DNA of 23,502 bases from JBDRNO01 sp043811005 (GTDB lineage Bacteria > Bacteroidota > Bacteroidia > NORP154), in assembly GCA_043811005.1 (NCBI GenBank), contig JBDRNO010000185.1:1-23502 (forward strand), in the 5' to 3' direction. Below, piece by piece: positions 1-5,574 of this stretch (position 1 is the stretch's first letter; every line of letters begins with the position of its first letter). The notes under the pieces were generated by a model, which was given only the letters and a program-made list of their open reading frames with translations, made no database searches and was not told the DNA's origin. The position numbers and the translations under genes were made by a program.

Positions 1-60
1 ATCAAATGAAAAATGAAAAACTTTAATATTTTTCATTTGACATTCGACATTTGAAATTTA
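1..60. repeat. Heptamer-based inverted repeat, cut by window start
   Basis: Bases 2-14 are a perfect 13-bp inverted match to bases 28-40, with a 13-base loop. The right arm continues as three tandem heptamers (CATTTGA, CATTCGA, CATTTGA) at 34-54. This is an inverted repeat whose arms are built from a short tandem unit, the same design as the elements at 985, 4511 and 5454 but with a different unit. It may extend left of the window. I infer a small non-autonomous repeat element; no coding sequence is visible in it. Confidence 0.6.
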
Positions 61-235
61 TTTCTGAATTTGTGCGCATTAAACGTCTATACCAATGTCA
101 TTAATGTATATTTATCAAAATATGTGGGTACACCGTAGCCAAAGGGAGAGGGGAGACCCTCCACGCGAAAAAGCCACTTCATATGGGAGGGTGGGAGCAT
201 TTCTTTCGAAAGATTCCATAATTCACATAAAATTT

Positions 236-361
236 TTCCAGCGGATGGCTCAGATGATGTGCCGGGCGATGGGTCTCCATCTCCGCCAGCTGGCGGAAAG
301 GCCGGGGTGGGGCTGCTAGTATTAATCGAATGCTGGATAGACAGGAGAGGGCCGGGGTGAG
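236..361. repeat. GC-rich dispersed repeat with central palindrome, copy 1
   Basis: This GC-rich patch in AT-rich DNA contains the perfect 16-bp palindrome TCCGCCAGCTGGCGGA at 282-297. Sequence on both sides (236-312) is recognisably related to 7621-7702, sharing a GCGGATG start, a GTGATGG-like middle, the palindrome and a GGGGnGGGGC end. A second GGCCGGGGTGAGG-like stretch lies at 349-361. Open frames here are accidental. I see no gene in 1-591 other than these repeats. A 24-codon hydrophobic frame at 516-590 is too short to call. Confidence 0.6.
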
Positions 362-591
362 GTCAAAACGCTTATCTATACTCTAACATATATGTAGAAA
401 TACCCTATCTATTAAGTAAAAATTCCCTGTAATAAAACACGTAGTTCCACTATATATTTCGCTCACTAATAAATCAATCTTGCTTTCCTGGCTATAAGAG
501 GAGCCAAAGGTTAAAATGAGTGTAACTATGATAACAATCCGTTTCATTTATAAATTGGGATTATTTCTGATTACGGTTGCGTTAATATGAG

Positions 592-825
592 TTATGGCTT
601 TTCTATGAGTTCGGATTTAATTAATTCATAAGCATGCTTTGGGTTGTAGTCAATTCCTGGCCTTAATAGAGCATAAATATCTCCTTCAAAATCCGGGTCA
701 TCTATCTTCTGCTCCATGTTCCGGATGAATTGCTTTTGAGATGGCGGATTCTCTACCGAAAACGCCATGTATTCTTTATAGGGTTTCCTAAAAAGGTCAG
801 TTGTCTCCGAATAGCGGTTATGGTT
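592..825 (-). pseudogene. 3' remnant of a decayed gene, possibly AbiEii-like nucleotidyltransferase
   Basis: Read on the minus strand, an open frame runs from just after a stop at 826-828 to a TAA at 592-594, about 77 codons. It has no good start: the only ATG is internal and leaves about 51 codons. The peptide looks like a genuine protein end, with a segment IDDPDFEGDIYALLRPGIDY followed by AYELIKSELIEK. This pattern of a D/LL-P-G motif, then an A-Y-E-L helix before the stop, resembles from memory the C-terminus of AbiEii/AbiGii-type nucleotidyltransferase toxins, but I cannot verify that. The 5' part is missing, replaced by AT-rich sequence, so I call a remnant. The open frame is well seen; the family assignment is weak. 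Confidence 0.45.
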
Positions 826-908
826 TCATTTTGTTTGCGCAAAACTACAAACAATGTAGTGAATTGTAAATGCCTTTCAATAATTTAAGATATTGTTTGT
901 TATTTTAT

Positions 909-937
909 TTGTTAGTTTTACATAATCAATATTTTTG
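909..937 (+). promoter_or_regulatory. Bacteroidota-type promoter upstream of the sigma factor
   Basis: TTG at 909-911 and TATTTTTG at 930-937 match the TTG / TAnnTTTG consensus of the Bacteroidota primary sigma factor, with an 18-base spacer close to the usual 19. Transcription would start near 944. The next full gene is the sigma factor at 1160, with the repeat element at 985-1126 in between, so the element may have inserted into the leader. Confidence 0.5.
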
Positions 938-984
938 GTGTGAGTTTTGTAGAAAGATTATTGTCAAGAACAGAACTTTGTAAA

Positions 985-1126
985 ATAATTAAAAATGCCA
1001 CAAAATCACCAAAACACTAAATCCCACAAAAAGAATTTTGAGCCGATACCTAAGGAAATTGAAGAAAAAGTTTTGTTAGATAATTTAGTGGGATTTTGTG
1101 CTTTTGTGTTTTAGTGGCAAAATATT
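985..1126. mobile_element. Internally deleted inverted-repeat element carrying a GxxExxY remnant
   Basis: The left arm (about 996-1030) and right arm (about 1083-1122) are imperfect inverted copies. Each is built from short repeating blocks of the kind CACTAAAA and CACAAAAT, starting from TGCCAC on the outside. The 50 bases between them encode the start of a GxxExxY-like protein. A related element without coding sequence lies at 4511-4602, and both share the outer end GGCAAAATATTG followed by a similar ATTCC. I infer an element that once held a full GxxExxY gene and has lost its centre. Confidence 0.6.
995..1114 (+). pseudogene. N-terminal fragment of a GxxExxY-family protein
   Basis: An ATG at 995 inside the left repeat arm opens a 39-codon frame. 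The arm itself encodes the first residues (MPQNHQNTKSHKKN), then comes FEPIPKEIEEKVLLDNL, and then the frame runs into the opposite arm and stops. The F-x-P-I-P-x-E-x-E-E signature is typical, as I recall it, of the N-terminus of GxxExxY proteins, a PDDEXK-nuclease-like family of unknown role. The conserved GxxExxY motif and nuclease core are absent, so nothing functional is expected. The family call rests on a short match. Confidence 0.5.
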
Positions 1127-1159
1127 GTAATTCCTATACTTTAAATTAACATTGATACC

Positions 1160-1747
1160 TTGTTCTTCCGATTACATAAAGACCCCAGCCCTCTCTCTGA
1201 CTCAGAGCTTATCAAAAAGTATCTAACCACAGACGACAGCTATTATGTTGGTGAGTTGCTACAGCGATATACCCACCTGATATTCGGAGTTTGCATGAAA
1301 TACCTAAAGAACGAAGCCGACAGTGAGGATGGTGTGATGGAAATATTCGAGAAGCTGCTGACCGATCTAAAACAACATAAAGTTGAAAATTTTAAGGGCT
1401 GGCTTTATAGTGTTACCAAGAACCATTGTTTGATGAAACTCAGGAAACAAAAGCGATTATCCGAAAAAGAACCTTTGGATATATTATACCCGGAATCTAT
1501 GGAATTTCCCGAAGATTTGCATCTAAATGATAGCATTGTTAAAGAGATGCAACTGAACAACCTTGAGAAAGCCCTTACCAAGCTTTCCAAAGAGCAGCGC
1601 CAATGTGTTGAATTGTTCTATTTGCAGGAGAAATGCTATAAGGAAGTTGCTGAAGAAACCAATTATTCATTAATGCAGGTAAAGAGCTTCATTCAAAATG
1701 GAAAAAGAAACTTGAGAAAATATTTAGAACATAATTTTGTAAAATAA
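1160..1747 (+). CDS. ECF-type RNA polymerase sigma factor
   Basis: This encodes a 195-residue sigma-70 family protein that would direct RNA polymerase to a specific set of promoters. Region 2 lies at about residues 33-100 (RYTHLIFGVCMKYLKNEADSE, then GWLYSVTKNHC). Region 4 lies at about 136-187, with the helix-turn-helix around YKEVAEETNYSLMQVKSFIQ. There is no room for regions 1.1 or 3, which fits the extracytoplasmic-function group. No ATG is available: the frame is closed by TAA at 1142-1144, so TTG at 1160 is the likely start, with ATT at 1151 as an alternative. The next gene starts two bases after its stop and encodes the membrane protein with the anti-sigma head, so the two probably form one operon and a regulatory pair. 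A consensus promoter lies at 909-937, beyond a repeat element. Confidence 0.9.
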   Translation: MFFRLHKDPSPLSDSELIKKYLTTDDSYYVGELLQRYTHLIFGVCMKYLKNEADSEDGVMEIFEKLLTDLKQHKVENFKGWLYSVTKNHCLMKLRKQKRLSEKEPLDILYPESMEFPEDLHLNDSIVKEMQLNNLEKALTKLSKEQRQCVELFYLQEKCYKEVAEETNYSLMQVKSFIQNGKRNLRKYLEHNFVK

Positions 1748-1749
1748 TT

Positions 1750-3255
1750 ATGAATAAACAATTTAAGGACATATTTTCTGAAACCGACTGTCTTTCACTG
1801 GAAACAATACGACAGTATCTCGATGATCAATTAGGTGACAGGGAAAGGCAACAGGTTGAAAAGCACCTGACAGATTGTCCCCTTTGCTCCGATGCAGTGG
1901 AAGGATTTGGTGCAAGCACTGATTTTACTGCTGTGGAAGCAAGGATTGCAGCTTTAAAAAAAAATATCAGTTTTGCTGCTAACAAACAGTCATCCGGCTT
2001 AATGCAAAGAGACTTTGTAAAATATGCCGCAGCAGCAGCTATAGTTCTTATTATTTCCGGTGTAACATACATTTATGTTAAGAATATATCAAAGGATACC
2101 AATCTATTGATCACTGAAGAAATATCCTCCCCCCGCCAGGAAGAATCCCCTGTTGAAAGCAAACCCGTATCAGATGACAGGGCTAAAAAACAAGACTTGT
2201 CCAAACCCGAAAAAGAACCTACCACACAAGAAGCCGGTCCTCAAGATGATAAAATTACCAGGCAAATAACAACCGGTGGATTAACAACAGTATCATCACA
2301 GGAACAAGCGATGGGACAGATTACTTCAACTGTTACAAAAAAAGTTGAGGAAACAACTGTATCGGGAGATAAGATGATTGATGAAACTGATGAATTGAAA
2401 AGCGCTGATGCAGAAGAAGAAATAGCTGCGGATGGTGCTACCGCTAACTACCGCTTTGCAATTTCGGGTAAAGACAAAGAAGAACCTCCTGAGGAAAAAT
2501 TGCTTGAACAGCCAAAGAGTGAAGTGACAACACCATCAACTTCTGTCGAATACTCCAGAGATCTGGCTAAGAGCCAATCCGAAACTACGAGGTCAGGCAG
2601 GGATCTTGGCGGGGAGGTAAAATCAAAGAACCGCAAGTCAGCAGGAAAAAAATCTTCAGCTATGGAAACTCCGGCTATAACACCGAAAACCGAAGAAGAG
2701 GCAGCAAGGGAAAAAGCCGAAACAGAGGCAGTAGCTAAGAAGAAAGCAAAAGAAGCAGCTATGAATAAGGCAGAGAAAGAGGCAGCACAAAAGGAAGACG
2801 GATACCTGGAATTGAATGAAGAAACAGTAATTGAAATATCCGGTGAAGCAACTTCAGCGCCTGAAGCCGATGAAAGGAAAACAGCCGCAACAGCAGAGTC
2901 AGAAAAGGCAGCAAGGATACAAACACTTGAAGACAGTGATGTTTTTTTTAGCATGATAGAGAAAATGCCCCAATTCCCGGGCGGAGAGGAAAAATTACAG
3001 GAATACCTCAAATCAAGTCTTATTTATCCTGATTCGGCAAAAGAAAAAGGGCTCGAAGGTATTGTTTATGTTACCTTTATCGTTAAAGCTGATAGCAGCC
3101 TGGATAGTATAAAAGTATTAAAAGGAATAGGGACAGAATGTGATAAAGAAGCTTTGCGTGTAGTAAAAGCCATGCCCAAATGGATGCCGGGTGAACAAAT
3201 GGGAAAACCGGTGCCTGTTCAATTTAACCTGCCAGTTAGGTTTAAATTGAATTAG
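1750..3255 (+). CDS. Transmembrane anti-sigma factor fused to a TonB C-terminal domain
   Basis: This 501-residue protein has three parts. The N-terminus (about 14-50) is a zf-HC2-type zinc-binding anti-sigma head, with C14, H39, C43 and C46 in the H-x3-C-x2-C arrangement. A single membrane segment spans about 91-110. A long periplasmic linker rich in Lys, Glu, Ala, Thr and Ser follows, with a TolA/TonB-like alternating Ala/Lys/Glu stretch at about 310-350. Residues 402-501 form a TonB C-terminal domain (MPQFPGGEEKLQEYLKSSL, then YPDSAKEKGLEG and the terminal VPVQFNLPVRFKL). It would hold the sigma factor at the membrane and reach the outer membrane with its TonB end. It starts two bases after the sigma gene. 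Domain calls are firm; the joint function is inferred. It could be a structural relative of TonB that no longer transduces energy, since no ExbB or ExbD gene is nearby. Confidence 0.85.
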   Translation: MNKQFKDIFSETDCLSLETIRQYLDDQLGDRERQQVEKHLTDCPLCSDAVEGFGASTDFTAVEARIAALKKNISFAANKQSSGLMQRDFVKYAAAAAIVLIISGVTYIYVKNISKDTNLLITEEISSPRQEESPVESKPVSDDRAKKQDLSKPEKEPTTQEAGPQDDKITRQITTGGLTTVSSQEQAMGQITSTVTKKVEETTVSGDKMIDETDELKSADAEEEIAADGATANYRFAISGKDKEEPPEEKLLEQPKSEVTTPSTSVEYSRDLAKSQSETTRSGRDLGGEVKSKNRKSAGKKSSAMETPAITPKTEEEAAREKAETEAVAKKKAKEAAMNKAEKEAAQKEDGYLELNEETVIEISGEATSAPEADERKTAATAESEKAARIQTLEDSDVFFSMIEKMPQFPGGEEKLQEYLKSSLIYPDSAKEKGLEGIVYVTFIVKADSSLDSIKVLKGIGTECDKEALRVVKAMPKWMPGEQMGKPVPVQFNLPVRFKLN

Positions 3256-3280
3256 TAAAGAATACTCAATAATGAAACAT

Positions 3281-3530
3281 TTAACCGCTACGCGGTAATA
3301 GCTATGTGTTTGATTTTTTCCTACAATAATTAAATCCCTACGGGATAATAATCATTTACAAGAGTATTACCACGATTATTCATGGAAAATTATAATCGTT
3401 TTGAATTCAAAAACCTACCCAACTGGCTGAATATCTGTCAACGGTCATGAAGAAAAAAATACCTCGTAGAGGTATAATTATTGTAGAATAAATAAATCAC
3501 ATATTTAGATCATAATTCCCCGTAGGGGAT
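3281..3530. repeat. Four 5-bp-stem hairpins in a large inverted repeat
   Basis: Four small palindromes with a three-base loop lie at 3284-3296 (ACCGC-TAC-GCGGT), 3334-3346 (ATCCC-TAC-GGGAT), 3459-3475 (core ACCTC-GTA-GAGGT, stem extends to 7 bp) and 3517-3529 (TCCCC-GTA-GGGGA). The first two read in one direction and the last two in the other. The spacer within each pair is also conserved (CTACAATAATTA at 3321-3332, matched in reverse at 3475-3486). So 3281-3349 and 3456-3530 are inverted copies of a two-hairpin unit around a 106-base centre without a clear gene. A 22-codon frame at 3382-3450 is too short to call. Confidence 0.75.
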
Positions 3531-3549
3531 TAATAAAAAAGGTAAAACT

Positions 3550-4416
3550 ATGAAACCAGGAGTATACACATTTAATCGCAATTTATATTCCCTCTTTTTT
3601 GTTTTAGCCCTAATCTGCTGTAACAATAAAAAAGCCGATACACATAAAAGCTCATTTGATTTTGCTGATATTTCACAAAATTCTAAAAAGACACTACCCA
3701 CAAACAACGCCAGTTCTGTACAAGAAGGGAAATATGAGTATGTGATATCTATTCCCGTTCCTGATGATTTTGCAAGAGTTGAGGTACAGGAAAATTCGTT
3801 TGGGGAATACTTGAGAAACTTTCCATTAAAACAAACAGACAATATCGTTTACCTTTATAATGGCGAACAAAAATGGCCTCAAGACATACATATTGCTGTG
3901 TTAAAAATTGATGTTGGTAACAGAGACCTGCAGCAATGTGCCGATGCTGTGATGAGATTGCGCGGTGAATATTTGTATACCCGTAAAAAGTATGATGATA
4001 TTCATTTTAACTTTTTAAGTGACGGTAAGCCAAGATATTATAAAGATCATGCTGACAGTGAATTTTCATACAAGAGCTTTAGAAAATATATGGATTACAT
4101 CTTTTCTTATGCCAACACTGCTTCCCTATTAAAAGAGCTAAAGAGCGTGCAATTGAATGACATGAAAATTGGTGATGTGTTTATTCAAAAGGGCAACCCC
4201 TACGGTCATGCAATCATAGTGATTGATGTTGCTAAACATAAGGTATCAGGTAAAAAAATATTTATGCTGGCTCAAAGCTACATGCCTGCCCAGGAGATAC
4301 ATATTCTCAAGAATCTTAATGATCCGGGATTAAGCCCCTGGTATAATATTGATTTTGGAGATGAGTTGCGTACACCCGAATGGAATTTCAGGAAGGAAGA
4401 TTTGAAGAGGTTTTAG
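3550..4416 (+). CDS. DUF4846-family exported protein, probable lipoprotein
   Basis: This 288-residue protein matches what I know of DUF4846. Conserved stretches are SFGEYLRNFPLK, VYLYNG, RDLQQCADAVMRLRGEYLY (about 136-153), a GDVFIQKG-x-GHA motif (about 211-224), MLAQSYMPAQEIHILKN and the C-terminal SPWYN and TPEWNF. The first 24 residues are hydrophobic and end in two cysteines (C23, C24), which suggests a lipoprotein signal with a relaxed lipobox. The molecular role of the family is not established; the HAIIVID and AQSYMPAQ segments suggest a papain-like or NlpC-like fold, but I see no confirmed catalytic triad. The gene stands alone between two repeat regions, with no close partner. Confidence 0.8.
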   Translation: MKPGVYTFNRNLYSLFFVLALICCNNKKADTHKSSFDFADISQNSKKTLPTNNASSVQEGKYEYVISIPVPDDFARVEVQENSFGEYLRNFPLKQTDNIVYLYNGEQKWPQDIHIAVLKIDVGNRDLQQCADAVMRLRGEYLYTRKKYDDIHFNFLSDGKPRYYKDHADSEFSYKSFRKYMDYIFSYANTASLLKELKSVQLNDMKIGDVFIQKGNPYGHAIIVIDVAKHKVSGKKIFMLAQSYMPAQEIHILKNLNDPGLSPWYNIDFGDELRTPEWNFRKEDLKRF

Positions 4417-4510
4417 TCAGTTACATCATAAATTTTTGCTTTCATTATCTTTTACTCTCTTACTTTCTTAACTGCACAAGAACATAGATAAGTAAATTTA
4501 TTATAAAAAT

Positions 4511-4602
4511 TACCACTAAAGCTCAAAAACACAAAATCCCATTAAATTTTTCTTTTGTGAAATTTAGTGTTTTAGTGTTTTTATGGCAAAATATTGAGAT
4601 TC
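4511..4602. mobile_element. Short-period inverted-repeat element without coding sequence
   Basis: The left arm at about 4511-4550 (ACCACTAAAGCTCAAAAACA then CAAAATCCCA) is an imperfect inverted copy of the right arm at about 4555-4590. It is the same family as the element at 985-1126: both end on the right in GGCAAAATATTG plus a similar ATTCC. Here the arms meet almost directly, leaving no coding relic. It lies 19 bases before the ATG at 4621, so it probably forms part of that gene's leader. Confidence 0.6.
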
Positions 4603-4620
4603 CGACATAATAAATCAGGT

Positions 4621-5403
4621 ATGAATAAAGACAAATTCCAACTTTCAAAATGGTATTTAGACAGCATTGACCAAAAAGGAAATGTTTTTATCGGTTATAT
4701 GGCTTTGTTGAAATGGAAAAAAGCATCCATTCATTTTTGCAACCATTTGTTTTATGATGTTGAAAAAGGTATTAAAAGTTACATTAGTATACAAAAGTGC
4801 AGATTTCCCGAACTCATAAATAATACACTCAATTGGAAAACAAAGCATGTAAACGCCTCCTGGCATGGTATTGACAAGGCAATATCTGAAAAAATACTGG
4901 AGAGTGAACACGGAAATATCGAATGGGATTGCCTTCAACCCAAAGCAAATTCGGATATTTTATTAAGAAACGACCAACGCCATACGGGTTTGGGCTATAC
5001 CGAAAGGATAGACATCAGCATAAAACCCTGGGAAATTCCAATCAATAAACTTTATTGGGGACGCTTTCTATCCGGTACCGACACAATAATTTGGATTGAC
5101 TGGCATGGGGAATCGCAAAAAAAAATATTATATCACAACGGTATAAAAAAAGACGATCTACAAATATTTGAAGAAAAGATTAATTTTGAAGATCATGAAA
5201 TATTAATTTCACAAAGTGTAATTTTACGAAAGGGTTCTTTGATCTCTACCATTTTTTCAAAGTTCAAATGGTTCATAAAGGTATTCCCCTCTTCAATTTT
5301 GAATACTGAAGAATGTAAATGGAGAAGTTATGGGATACTAAAAAAGAATAATATTGTTTTGAGTGAAGGTTGGATAATTCATGAAGTTGTGAGATGGGGA
5401 TAA
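4621..5403 (+). CDS. Uncharacterised protein, possibly lipocalin-like (CrtC/AttH type)
   Basis: I do not firmly recognise this 260-residue protein. It has no signal peptide or membrane segment, so it is probably cytoplasmic. The best conserved-looking parts are NASWHGIDKAI (about 78-88), IEWDCLQPKA (about 100-109), LGYTERIDISIKPWEIPINK (about 122-141) followed by LYWGRFLSGTDTIIWIDWHG, and a C-terminal EECKWRSYGIL. The many beta-prone, Trp-rich strands and the GYTE...WGRF...WIDW pattern recall hydroxyneurosporene-synthase/AttH-type double lipocalins, but that is inference. ATG 4621 is chosen over an in-frame TTG at 4594, which lies within the repeat element. It is followed on the same strand by the triple-domain membrane enzyme at 5575, so a shared lipid or isoprenoid role is plausible. 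Confidence 0.7.
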   Translation: MNKDKFQLSKWYLDSIDQKGNVFIGYMALLKWKKASIHFCNHLFYDVEKGIKSYISIQKCRFPELINNTLNWKTKHVNASWHGIDKAISEKILESEHGNIEWDCLQPKANSDILLRNDQRHTGLGYTERIDISIKPWEIPINKLYWGRFLSGTDTIIWIDWHGESQKKILYHNGIKKDDLQIFEEKINFEDHEILISQSVILRKGSLISTIFSKFKWFIKVFPSSILNTEECKWRSYGILKKNNIVLSEGWIIHEVVRWG

Positions 5404-5453
5404 AATTTATAGAATAATTCAAAAAAAGGAATTAATTTATTTAAGCTAATTAT

Positions 5454-5540
5454 ATTTCCGCAAAGCACGCAAAGGACTCAAAGCTCATTATCTAAATGTT
5501 GCGTTCTTTGTCCGCCATCTGGCGGAAGCTTTGCGGGAAA
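5454..5540. mobile_element. CGCAAAG-type inverted-repeat element interrupted by a palindrome
   Basis: The left arm (about 5455-5486) is built from CGCAAAG-like blocks: CCGCAAAGC, ACGCAAAGG, ACTCAAAGC. The right arm (about 5499-5540) reads in reverse as CCCGCAAAGCT, then the 16-bp palindrome TCCGCCATCTGGCGGA at 5511-5526 (read on the plus strand), then CAAAGAACGCAAC. Removing the palindrome restores the match, so it looks like a later insertion into the arm. The element ends 34 bases before the next gene. Confidence 0.6.
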
Positions 5541-5574
5541 ACAAGTTTAATTTTATGCCAAATTGTGTCAAAAT

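Noticed and set aside
95..319. 74-codon plus-strand frame near the window start
   Set aside because: It runs through the GC-rich dispersed repeat and its palindrome, and the peptide is rich in Arg/Gly/Trp with no known pattern; chance frame in a repeat.
2448..3011. Long minus-strand frame inside the anti-sigma/TonB gene
   Set aside because: Its Ser/Ala/Phe-rich composition is the antisense of the Lys/Glu/Ala linker; the plus-strand product has clear domains.
3281..3530. Hairpin block as a CRISPR array
   Set aside because: Only four short palindromes with unequal spacing and opposite orientations; no constant repeat of CRISPR length and no cas genes.
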